NCBI GenBank assembly: GCA_034409055.1
Contig: DAOUMU010000011.1
Location: forward strand, 1-30,535
Origin: DAOUMU01 sp034409055
GTDB lineage: Bacteria; Chloroflexota; Anaerolineae; 4572-78; J111
DNA length: 30,535 nucleotides
Direction of reading: 5' to 3'
The notes beneath the pieces were generated by a model that was not told the DNA's origin, made no database searches, and was given only the letters and a program-made list of their open reading frames with translations. The number at the start of each line of letters is the position of its first letter. Position 1 is the first letter of the stretch. Positions 23,544 to 30,294 of the stretch are shown here, piece after piece. The position numbers were made by a program, and so were the translations under genes.

Positions 23544-24923
23544 ATGACGAACAAAACTTTGCTCTTTAACGCTGGCGTGATCACGATGGACCGGGAACGC
23601 CGGCAGTATAACAAAGGGGCCGTTCTGGTCGAGGGGGATCGTTTCGCCCGGGTTGGTCCAAGCAGCGATTTATTGCAGGAAGCAGGTGATGACGTGGATC
23701 GCATCGATCTACGCGGTCGCTGGCTCTTGCCCGGCTTGATCAACACCCATGTTCACACCTCACAACAGTTAGGCCGGGGCCTGGGGGACGATGTCAATCT
23801 GCTGACCTGGTTACACGAGCGGATCTGGCCCTACGAAAGCAATATGACCGAGGAAGACAGTTACGTCAGTTCGTTGCTCTGCGGCCTGGAGCAGATCCGG
23901 AGCGGCGTGACCTGTTTTGCCGAACCCGGGGGACAGTTTGTCAATGGCATGGGCCGGGCCGTGACCGAATTGGGGTTACGCGGGATTCTGGCCCGTTCGA
24001 CAATGGACATGGGCGAGGGCTTGCCTGACAACTGGCAGCAAGAGAGCACGGACGCGACGCTTGAAGTCCAGATTGCCAACTATGAACGTTGGCATGGTCA
24101 GGCCAACGGCCGCATTCGGGCCTGGTTCGGTCTACGCACGATCTTCAACAATTCCGATGAACTGATTGTGCGCACCAAAGAGTTAGCGGATCGCTACCAG
24201 GTCGGGGTACATATGCACGTGGCCGAAATCGAGGCAGAGGTCGAATTTGCCCGGGAAACACGTGGGGCCACCACCGTAGCCCATCTGAACAACCTGGGCG
24301 TATTAGACAGCAACTTTCTGGCCGTGCACTGTGTCTGGATGACCGAGGAAGAGATCCGGTTCTTCGCCGAGCATGAGGTCAAAGTGTCGCACAACCCGGC
24401 CGCAGCGATGCGCGTGCTGGGCTTTGCCAAGGTCCCGGAAATGTTGGAGGCCGACGTATGCGTGGCCCTGGGCACAGATGGGGCCCCCTCCAATAACCGC
24501 ATGACCCTGATCGACGAGATGTGGTTGGCGGCCTTGATTCACAAAGGGCGACTGCTTGATCCGACCGTGATGCCGGCCCAAACCATATTGGCTATGGTCA
24601 CCTGCGACGCGGCTCGGGCCGTGCTCTGGGATGACGAAATCGGCTCGATTGAAGCCGGTAAGAAGGCCGACCTGACCGTGATCAATCCGGATTCGCCGGC
24701 CATGTTGCCCCTGCACGACCCCATTGCCAATATGGTCACCTCGATGCATGCCCACAATGTAGAGAGTGTCATGGCCGATGGTCGCTGGCTGATGTGGGAT
24801 CGAGAGATCCTGGTGGTGGATGAAGCGGCCATCCTGGCAGAGGCCAAGCGGCGAGCAGCGGCTATCGTTCAACGAGCCGGTATCAAGCTGCCGGACCGCT
24901 TTAAGGTTATGGACCGCTGGTAA
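23544..24923 (+). CDS. Amidohydrolase, probable 5'-methylthioadenosine/S-adenosylhomocysteine deaminase
   Basis: This 459-residue metal-dependent hydrolase belongs to the TrzA/AtzA/MtaD group of cytosolic deaminases. Metal ligands are H69 and H71 (NTHVHTSQ), H225 (VGVHMHVAEIE), and D312 (LGTDGAPSNN), with H262 (AVHCVWM) nearby. The LPGLINTHVH start and the C-terminal GSIEAGKKADLTVIN are typical. Deamination of S-adenosylhomocysteine, methylthioadenosine or guanine-like compounds are all possible; the group cannot be split by eye. The frame is open to 23496, but ATG 23544 is preceded by GGAGGAGG and starts right before the first conserved strand. A family-2 element follows the stop by nine bases. 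Confidence 0.88.
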   Translation: MTNKTLLFNAGVITMDRERRQYNKGAVLVEGDRFARVGPSSDLLQEAGDDVDRIDLRGRWLLPGLINTHVHTSQQLGRGLGDDVNLLTWLHERIWPYESNMTEEDSYVSSLLCGLEQIRSGVTCFAEPGGQFVNGMGRAVTELGLRGILARSTMDMGEGLPDNWQQESTDATLEVQIANYERWHGQANGRIRAWFGLRTIFNNSDELIVRTKELADRYQVGVHMHVAEIEAEVEFARETRGATTVAHLNNLGVLDSNFLAVHCVWMTEEEIRFFAEHEVKVSHNPAAAMRVLGFAKVPEMLEADVCVALGTDGAPSNNRMTLIDEMWLAALIHKGRLLDPTVMPAQTILAMVTCDAARAVLWDDEIGSIEAGKKADLTVINPDSPAMLPLHDPIANMVTSMHAHNVESVMADGRWLMWDREILVVDEAAILAEAKRRAAAIVQRAGIKLPDRFKVMDRW

Positions 24924-24924
24924 A

Positions 24925-25051
24925 ATCCGGGAGTATCATCTCAAAAAGTAGGGGCGAGGCAACTCGGATTGAAGGTTTCGGAGCAAACAGACTATGCTCC
25001 GAGTTGCCTCGCCCCTACCCACCCCGAATTATTGAGAAGATACATCCGGGA
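24925..25051. mobile_element. Family-2 short mobile element, copy 2, with 8-bp target duplication
   Basis: The element is 24933-25043 (111 bp), flanked by perfect ATCCGGGA repeats at 24925-24932 and 25044-25051. It is in the opposite orientation to copy 1 and nearly the same sequence when reversed. Arms of 21 bp (24948-24968 and 24998-25018, including GTAGGGGCGAGGCAACTC) are perfectly complementary, and a long hairpin could act as a terminator for the amidohydrolase gene. Confidence 0.92.
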
Positions 25052-25079
25052 GGTATCACCAGTTGGGGTTGGCCAAAAT

Positions 25080-25108
25080 TTGAAATTCTTACCGGTACCC
25101 GGTATAAT
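25080..25108 (+). promoter_or_regulatory. Sigma-70 promoter of the thiamine operon
   Basis: TTGAAA (25080-25085) and TATAAT (25103-25108) are 17 bp apart. The palindrome TACCGG-TAC-CCGGTA (25090-25104) overlaps the -10 and might be an operator. The riboswitch begins about 30 bases after the expected start. Confidence 0.75.
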
Positions 25109-25140
25109 TATGTTAGTTAACAAATAAATAGTTACTGATA

Positions 25141-25246
25141 CTACTTCTCGGGGGCTTGGACAAACCAGGCTGAGAAATCTTCTTGCTATGCTGTGGAGAT
25201 GACCGATAAAAAACCTGATCTGGATAACGCCAGCGGAGGGAGAAAG
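25141..25246 (+). promoter_or_regulatory. TPP riboswitch (THI element)
   Basis: The conserved thiamine pyrophosphate aptamer is plainly present: GGGGGCTTGG ... CAGGCTGAGAAA on the pyrimidine-sensing arm, and ACCTGATCTGGATAACGCC then AGCGGAGGGA on the pyrophosphate-sensing arm. Outer helix P1 forms from TTCTC near 25145 and GAGAA near 25240. It lies between a sigma-70 promoter and an intrinsic terminator, and so is expected to stop transcription of the thiamine genes when TPP is abundant. Confidence 0.96.
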
Positions 25247-25266
25247 ACGTTGAGACATACCAATTA

Positions 25267-25295
25267 AACCACCCTCCCCGCAGGGTGGTTTTTTA
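25267..25295 (+). terminator. Riboswitch-controlled intrinsic terminator
   Basis: AACCACCCT (25267-25275) pairs with AGGGTGGTT (25282-25290) around a six-base loop and is followed by TTTT. It is the expression platform of the TPP riboswitch. Confidence 0.93.
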
Positions 25296-25358
25296 ATTGC
25301 TCGCTGTTTGATAGGAGTTATCACGAGTGTTGACACACCACCAATGATGAAAATATCC

Positions 25359-25384
25359 GTAGGGCAAACTTAAGTTTGTCCTAC
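25359..25384. repeat. 26-bp near-perfect palindrome in the thiamine leader
   Basis: GTAGGGCAAACTT and AAGTTTGTCCTAC match as inverted repeats in 12 of 13 positions with no loop. It lies between the terminator and the ribosome site and is related to the hairpins at 17810 and 27404. Confidence 0.8.
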
Positions 25385-25418
25385 AAGGTCTATTTAAAGA
25401 GGAGGCCCCTAATTTTTT

Positions 25419-26066
25419 ATGTCGCGCATCGTTATTTTTGCCAATGGAGTATTGAGCCAGCCAGACCGGCTGCGATCTCGTTTGCGTCCCACCGACCGCA
25501 TTTTTTGCGCCGACGGTGGCACCCGGCACGCCCTGGCCCTCGACCTGACCCCGCACGTCATTGTTGGTGATTTGGACTCACTGTCGTCCGCTTTAATCGG
25601 GCAGATGGAGGCCAGGGGAGTGACCGTTCGTCGTCACCCGGCTGATAAGGATCAAACAGACCTGGAACTGGCCTTTCAATTAGCCATAGCCGAGAAGCCC
25701 GACGAAATATTACTGGTGACCGCCCTGGGGGGACGACTCGATCAAACCCTGGCTAATATTTTTTTATTAACTCGTCCGGAATACGCCTCGGTACAGCTTG
25801 CCCTGGCCGATGGGCCACAATGGGCCAGGCTGTTACGTCCCCATCAAACAATCACGCTCAACGGTCAACCGGGGGATACGTTCTCCCTTGTTCCACTCAC
25901 GCCCACGGTCAGCCAGGTCACTCTGACCGGAGTCAAATGGCCGCTTGAGCAGGCTACCCTATCATTCGGCAGCACGCTAACTATTAGCAATACCCTGGCC
26001 AGCAAGCAAGCCACCATCGGCATTGGTGAGGGGATGGTCTTATTGGTCCATTTTAATAAAACTTAG
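25419..26066 (+). CDS. thiN: Thiamine pyrophosphokinase
   Basis: The enzyme converts thiamine plus ATP to thiamine pyrophosphate and AMP. The 215-residue product has the family motifs in order: FCADGGTRHALAL (ADGG), VGDLDS, HPADKDQTDLELA and ALGGRLDQTLANI; the C-terminal beta domain (residues 135-215) contains the SFGSTLTISN segment near the thiamine site. AGAGGAGG at 25398-25405 is the ribosome site, 13 bases upstream. The gene is first in the TPP-riboswitch operon. The TAG stop uses G26066, the first base of a mobile element: before insertion the frame would have run TAT TGT CAG GAG GAG GAT TAA, ending YCQEED just before the next gene. Confidence 0.95.
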   Translation: MSRIVIFANGVLSQPDRLRSRLRPTDRIFCADGGTRHALALDLTPHVIVGDLDSLSSALIGQMEARGVTVRRHPADKDQTDLELAFQLAIAEKPDEILLVTALGGRLDQTLANIFLLTRPEYASVQLALADGPQWARLLRPHQTITLNGQPGDTFSLVPLTPTVSQVTLTGVKWPLEQATLSFGSTLTISNTLASKQATIGIGEGMVLLVHFNKT

Positions 26067-26241
26067 TAACTGCCTACCCTCATGTCATTCCGAGGAGCTC
26101 AGTACCCAAAGGGCATAAACGACGAGGAATCTCCGAAACTTTGGCCCAAAAGAGGTCTACCCTGTGCCCCTTGGGTATTTACCAAAACCTTGGGGATTCT
26201 TCACCTGTTCAGAATGATATGGTAGGTAGTTACAAAACTTA
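26058..26241. mobile_element. Family-1 short mobile element, copy D, inside the thiamine operon
   Basis: The element is 26066-26233 (168 bp), flanked by perfect AAAACTTA repeats at 26058-26065 and 26234-26241. It differs from copy B mainly by one added 17-bp unit (ACCCAAAGGGCATAAAC, near 26103-26121) and carries the inverted unit as well. It separates thiN from thiB without breaking either reading frame. Confidence 0.93.
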
Positions 26242-26264
26242 TTGTCAGGAGGAGGATTAAAAAA

Positions 26265-27395
26265 ATGAAACACCCTAACATTTTTAAACTTTCGATCAGC
26301 CTGTTCATGCTATTTTTGGCCGTCACAATGGCCGCCTGTGGAACTGCCTCCCAGCCGGCTGAATCGACCGCTCAAGTCGAGCCAAGTGATGTCCCCCCTG
26401 GTGATACCCCCCCGGCTGCATCAGCAGAACCGGCCACCATCACCTTGATGAGCCACGATAGTTTTAACGCCAGCGAGGCGGTGATTGCCGCCTTTGAAGA
26501 AGCCAACCAGGTCAAAATAGAGTTTCTGCGGGCCGGAGATGCCGGGGCTGTGCTCAATCAGGCCATTCTGTCTAAAGAGAATCCACTGGCTGATGTCTTC
26601 TTTGGAGTGGACAACACCTTTTTCAGCCGGGCCATTGACAGCGGCATTTTTGAGCCTTATGACTCCCCCCTACTGGCCGATATTCCCGACGAACTAAAAT
26701 TGGATCCCGACAAGCGCCTGCTGCCGGTGGACTATGGCGATGTTTGCCTCAACTACGACAAAAACTGGTTTGCCGAAAAGGGGTTGGCGCCTCCCAGCAA
26801 TCTGGAAGATCTGCTGAAAGATGAATACACCGGCTTGACCGTGGTTGAGAATCCGGCCACTTCCTCGCCCGGCCTGGCTTTTCTTATGGCTACGGTGGCT
26901 CATTTTGGTGATCCCGGTTACCTGGATTTTTGGGAAGAAATGGTGGCCCGGGAGGTCCTGGTTGTTGATGGTTGGGAAGATGCCTATTACGGCCAATTTA
27001 CCCGCTATGAGGGCGCCCGCCCGATTGTGGTCAGCTACGCCAGCAGCCCCCCGGCTGAAGTGTATTTTGCCGAGGAACCCATGCAGGAAGCGCCCACAGC
27101 CTCCGTTATTGGCGACGAAAGCTGTTTTCGCCAGATTGAATTTATCGGCATTTTGAGCGGGACGCAAAAACGAGACCTGGCCGAGAAGTTGGTTGACTTT
27201 TTACTCAGCCAACAATTCCAGGAAGATATTCCGCTGAGCATGTTTGTTTTCCCGGCCAACCAAAAAGCGGCTCTGCCTGATGTTTTCTTGCAATACGCCG
27301 AACTCTCGCCCAATCCCGCCACGCTCTCCCCGACCGATATTTCGACCAAACGTGAGGACTGGATCAACACCTGGACCGAAACGGTCTTGCGCTGA
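26265..27395 (+). CDS. thiB: Thiamine ABC transporter substrate-binding lipoprotein
   Basis: The 376-residue protein has a lipoprotein signal with lipobox TMAAC (Cys25) and a Pro/Ala/Thr-rich linker, so it is tethered outside the membrane. The fold is a type-2 periplasmic binding protein: TLMSHDSFNASEAVIAAFE, LRAGDAGAVLNQAI, ADVFFGVDNTFFSRA, LLPVDYGDVCLNYDKNWF and PTASVIGDESCFRQIEFIGI match ThiB/TbpA proteins; Y and W residues in these segments usually stack on thiamine. AGGAGGAGG at 26247-26255 is the ribosome site, nine bases before the ATG. It was most likely adjacent to thiN before the family-1 element came in. Confidence 0.93.
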   Translation: MKHPNIFKLSISLFMLFLAVTMAACGTASQPAESTAQVEPSDVPPGDTPPAASAEPATITLMSHDSFNASEAVIAAFEEANQVKIEFLRAGDAGAVLNQAILSKENPLADVFFGVDNTFFSRAIDSGIFEPYDSPLLADIPDELKLDPDKRLLPVDYGDVCLNYDKNWFAEKGLAPPSNLEDLLKDEYTGLTVVENPATSSPGLAFLMATVAHFGDPGYLDFWEEMVAREVLVVDGWEDAYYGQFTRYEGARPIVVSYASSPPAEVYFAEEPMQEAPTASVIGDESCFRQIEFIGILSGTQKRDLAEKLVDFLLSQQFQEDIPLSMFVFPANQKAALPDVFLQYAELSPNPATLSPTDISTKREDWINTWTETVLR

Positions 27396-27403
27396 AATTG
27401 TTT

Positions 27404-27464
27404 GTAGGGCAAGTTAGCAACTTGCCCTACGGGGAAAAGCAAGTTAGCAACTTACCCTACGGGA
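27404..27464. repeat. Hairpin repeat with 30-bp tandem duplication between thiB and thiP
   Basis: GTAGGGCAAGTT-AGC-AACTTGCCCTAC (27404-27430) is a perfect 12-bp stem with a three-base loop. Its 3' part is repeated 30 bp later (GCAAGTTAGCAACTTACCCT at 27439-27458) with one change. The hairpin could protect the upstream thiB message or lower thiP expression. Confidence 0.85.
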
Positions 27465-27477
27465 AGAGGGTCTTGAA

Positions 27478-29427
27478 TTGATCACTTCAAATCTTTATCA
27501 CAAATTTAAAACGGCTTTCCATCTCCTACGTTCCACTTTCCATCTCCTACCTGCTACCTTCCGCTTCCCGCCTTCCGCTCTCCGCTCTCCGCTCTCCGCT
27601 CCCCGCTCCCCGCTCCCCGCTCTCCACCGGCCAACTTTTCTCCTCTACCTATTGCCGGTTACTTTCCTGGTGCTCTTCTATTTCTACCCCCTTTTTTCCA
27701 TCTTCAGCCTCAGTTTTGCCCCAGAAGGCCAGCTTGACCTGGCCGCCCTGCAAAAACTGGTGACGACCACTTATTATGCCAAAACGCTCTGGTTCACCGT
27801 TTGGCAGGCGACGCTTTCGACGCTGCTCACCCTGGCCCTGGCCTTGCCCACTGCTTACGTTTTTGCTCGCTATCGCTTTCCCGGCAAAAGTTTGCTCCAA
27901 GCCCTGACCACCATCCCCTTCGTGTTGCCCACGATCGTCGTGGCCAATGCTTTTACCGCCCTCCTCGGCCCCCGAGGCATGATCAACGAGGGGCTGATGG
28001 CCCTCTTTCAGCTTGACACGCCCCCGGTGCAAATTCAACACACGGTAAGCATGATTCTGCTAGCCCATGTTTTTTACAATTACACCATTGTCTTGCGCCT
28101 GGTAGGCGGCTTTTGGGCGAACTTGCCCCCCCACCTCAATGAAGCCGGGCAAATGTTGGGAGCCAGCCCGTGGCGCGCCTTTTCTCAAATCACGTTACCC
28201 TTGTTGGCCCCGGCCATTACGGCCGCCGCCCTGCTGGTCTTCATTTTTTGTTTCACCAGCTTCGGCGTGATTCTGATTCTGGGCGGGCCACGCCTGGCCA
28301 CCCTTGAGGTGGAGATTTACCGGCAGGCAGTTAACCTCTTCAATCTGCCCATCGCCGCCGCCCTATCGCTCATCCAGATCATCTTTATTTTTAGCCTGAT
28401 GATCATTTACACCCGCTTGCAGGCTCGTGCCACCCATCCCCTCAATTTACAATCCCGGCAATCAATCCAACGCCCCCCCCGGCACTGGCGCGAGCGCCTC
28501 CTGGTGTGGACCAATGTCAGCCTCATGATCCTCCTGTTGGGTGTACCGCTGGCGGCTTTGGTGCTGCGCTCACTCAACGTGGCCGGTCAACTTTCCCTGG
28601 CCTATTACCGGGCTCTCATCGCAGATACCGTCCAAAATCAAGACCTGTTCTTTGTCCCACCCAGCGAAGCCATTACCAACTCACTTATGTTTGCCCTGGC
28701 CACGGTGTTTTTAGCCACTCTGCTCGGCCTCTTGACCAGCCTGGCCCTGACCGGCCGGGTGGGGAAACTCCGCCACCCCACAGGATCGGGGCAGGCAGGG
28801 GCGGCACAAGGGGGGGCAAAGAACGGTTTTTCCTTCACCGTTCGCTCAGTCCTGATGCGTTCAAATGGCATATCACGTTCAATCACCCCTCAAACCAAAA
28901 GTAATCTGCAAAATTTATTTGACTCGCTGTTTATGCTGCCCCTGGCCACCTCCGCCGTAACCCTGGGTTTTGGTTACATCATTACCTTAAACAAACCACC
29001 CCTCAATCTGCGTACCTCGCCTGTACTGGTGGTGATCGCCCATACGTTAGTCGCCTTACCCTTTGTGGTTCGCAGTCTCTTGCCCGCCTTACGCAGCATC
29101 CAACCCGTTTTGCGCGAAGCAGCGGCCGTCTTAGGTGCATCACCAATTCGTATTTGGCAAGAGATCGATTTACCCATCACCAGCCGGGCTTTGCTGGTAG
29201 GGGCCGTTTTTGCCTTCACCATCAGTATGGGTGAGTTCGGAGCCACGCTGTTCATTGCCCGGCCCGATACGCCGACACTGCCTATCGCCATTTTTCGATT
29301 CCTCAACCAACCGGGAGCGCTCAATTACGGCCAGGCGCTGGCCATGAGTACGCTGCTCATGTTGGTCTGTGCCATTGGCTTCGTGGTGATTGAGCGCTTC
29401 AGAGTCGGCGATGTGGGCGAATTTTAA
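27478..29427 (+). CDS. thiP: Thiamine ABC transporter permease, fused two-domain ThiP
   Basis: The 649-residue protein carries two permease halves with about six membrane helices each. Each half has the EAA loop that docks the ATPase: EAGQMLGASPWRAFSQITLP at about 221 and EAAAVLGASPIRIWQEIDLP at about 547. Fused ThiP is the rule for thiamine importers. The start is a TTG preceded by AGAGGG at 27465-27470. Residues 15-50 derive from a pyrimidine-rich tract of repeated CTCCGCT/CCCCGCT words and are unlike any transporter; an in-frame start after the tract is not obvious. A linker of 50 residues near 430-485 is also low in hydrophobicity and repeat-like. No thiQ ATPase gene follows, so the ATPase must be encoded elsewhere or shared. 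Confidence 0.9.
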   Translation: MITSNLYHKFKTAFHLLRSTFHLLPATFRFPPSALRSPLSAPRSPLPALHRPTFLLYLLPVTFLVLFYFYPLFSIFSLSFAPEGQLDLAALQKLVTTTYYAKTLWFTVWQATLSTLLTLALALPTAYVFARYRFPGKSLLQALTTIPFVLPTIVVANAFTALLGPRGMINEGLMALFQLDTPPVQIQHTVSMILLAHVFYNYTIVLRLVGGFWANLPPHLNEAGQMLGASPWRAFSQITLPLLAPAITAAALLVFIFCFTSFGVILILGGPRLATLEVEIYRQAVNLFNLPIAAALSLIQIIFIFSLMIIYTRLQARATHPLNLQSRQSIQRPPRHWRERLLVWTNVSLMILLLGVPLAALVLRSLNVAGQLSLAYYRALIADTVQNQDLFFVPPSEAITNSLMFALATVFLATLLGLLTSLALTGRVGKLRHPTGSGQAGAAQGGAKNGFSFTVRSVLMRSNGISRSITPQTKSNLQNLFDSLFMLPLATSAVTLGFGYIITLNKPPLNLRTSPVLVVIAHTLVALPFVVRSLLPALRSIQPVLREAAAVLGASPIRIWQEIDLPITSRALLVGAVFAFTISMGEFGATLFIARPDTPTLPIAIFRFLNQPGALNYGQALAMSTLLMLVCAIGFVVIERFRVGDVGEF

Positions 29428-29440
29428 GGCAGGGCAATCA

Positions 29441-29469
29441 TTGACATAGCCTGCAAACAGGCGTAAAAT
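29441..29469 (+). promoter_or_regulatory. Sigma-70 promoter of the phosphoribosyltransferase-like gene
   Basis: TTGACA (29441-29446) and TAAAAT (29464-29469) with a 17-bp spacer form a near-consensus promoter. The leader would be about 40 bases. No clear ribosome site precedes the ATG at 29516. Confidence 0.8.
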
Positions 29470-29515
29470 ACACGAATAATCATTATAATCTTTACGAAGT
29501 AAACAGAGTATCATC

Positions 29516-30055
29516 ATGCGACCTCCACTGGAAGAACGGCCCCATGAAGAACTAGAGCGCGAGATTCTAAGTTGGGCGGATGTCGATAAACTGATCGATC
29601 ATCTTATCCCCCAATTTAGAGGAGAGTTTGATGGCTTGTTGATGATTACCAAGGGAGGCCTGGTCCCAGGTGGGATTCTAAGCAAGGCCATGGGCATTAA
29701 GCATGTCTTAACGGCTACCGTTTATTTCCCTAACGACGTCGATCAAAAATTGGCCTGGCCGACCTTTATGCAATTTCCACCAGACACACTGCTAACCAAC
29801 CGGCGTATCCTGATCGTGCATAACATCTGGGCCAGTGGCCGGAGCATTATGATTGTGCGAGGCCGTCTACAGGCAGTAGGCTGCGAGGCTGAAACAGCCG
29901 TGCTGCATTATCGCATGCACTCCAATCTGTTCCATGATACCGGACCGGATTATTATGGGGCGATTACCAATCGTTACATTGTTTATCCGTGGGAAATGTC
30001 GGTCAGACCAGTTAGCAGCATCAAGCCGGGTACCGGACCACTGCCGGCAATTTAA
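29516..30055 (+). CDS. Phosphoribosyltransferase-fold protein with altered PRPP loop
   Basis: The 179-residue product has the type-I PRTase layout of the xanthine/guanine group: LSWADVDKLIDHLIPQF, LLMITKGGLVPGGILSKAMG, then the PRPP-binding region RRILIVHNIWASGRSI and C-terminal PDYYGAITNRYIVYPWE. In active relatives the PRPP loop reads as VDE- or VDD-type with acidic residues followed by TG/SGRT; here the acidic pair is HN and the loop acid is Ala (WASGRS). It may therefore be a weak or non-catalytic PRTase, perhaps a purine or PRPP sensor. It has its own strong promoter and no operon partner in the window. Confidence 0.8.
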   Translation: MRPPLEERPHEELEREILSWADVDKLIDHLIPQFRGEFDGLLMITKGGLVPGGILSKAMGIKHVLTATVYFPNDVDQKLAWPTFMQFPPDTLLTNRRILIVHNIWASGRSIMIVRGRLQAVGCEAETAVLHYRMHSNLFHDTGPDYYGAITNRYIVYPWEMSVRPVSSIKPGTGPLPAI

Positions 30056-30068
30056 ATAAAGAAACGAT

Positions 30069-30096
30069 TTGACAATCTCCAAAAACAGACTATGCT
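30069..30096 (+). promoter_or_regulatory. Possible promoter of a small RNA
   Basis: TTGACA (30069-30074) and TATGCT (30091-30096) are 16 bp apart. The expected start is about 30103, just upstream of two hairpins ending in a terminator. Confidence 0.45.
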
Positions 30097-30102
30097 GTCT
30101 TC

Positions 30103-30163
30103 TTGGTTTCTTATTTCAAGAAACAGGCAAAGGCGCTTTCTAAGAAAAAGCGCCTTATTTTTT
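30103..30163 (+). ncRNA. Candidate small RNA of about 60 bases
   Basis: Between a promoter-like sequence and a strong terminator lie about 60 bases with no open frame. The 5' part can form GTTTCTT-ATTTC-AAGAAAC (30106-30124), the 3' part is the terminator hairpin. This is the pattern of an independent small RNA; an alternative is read-through 3' UTR of the phosphoribosyltransferase-like gene. Confidence 0.35.
30130..30163 (+). terminator. Intrinsic terminator after the phosphoribosyltransferase-like gene
   Basis: AAGGCGCTTT (30130-30139) pairs perfectly with AAAGCGCCTT (30147-30156) around a seven-base loop, followed by ATTTTTT. It would stop both the upstream gene and the candidate small RNA. 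Confidence 0.93.
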
Positions 30164-30211
30164 GGGACCAATCTGGGTCGAGGTAAGACAGCAGAAACAT
30201 TTTCGCCAATA

Positions 30212-30278
30212 ACCTAACAAAAATTTAACAAAATCTTAACACAATTTTGAACTGATTTTAAGCATCTGGCGATAATAT
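30212..30278 (+). promoter_or_regulatory. Probable Pho box with -10 element
   Basis: Five repeats of a TAACA-like word start at 30215, 30226, 30237, 30248 and 30259, in an exact 11-bp period (TAACA, TAACA, TAACA, TGAAC, TAAGC). This period and word resemble PhoB/PhoP binding sites. A -10 (GATAAT, 30271-30276) follows the last repeat by about eight bases, the spacing of a phosphate-starvation promoter pointing right. Confidence 0.5.
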
Positions 30279-30294
30279 AAAAGCTAAGTAACTG

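Noticed and set aside
24985..30097. AAACAGACTATGCT shared by the family-2 copy 2 and the small-RNA promoter
   Set aside because: A 14-base match between two places in a 30-kb window is expected about once by chance, and the surroundings do not align.
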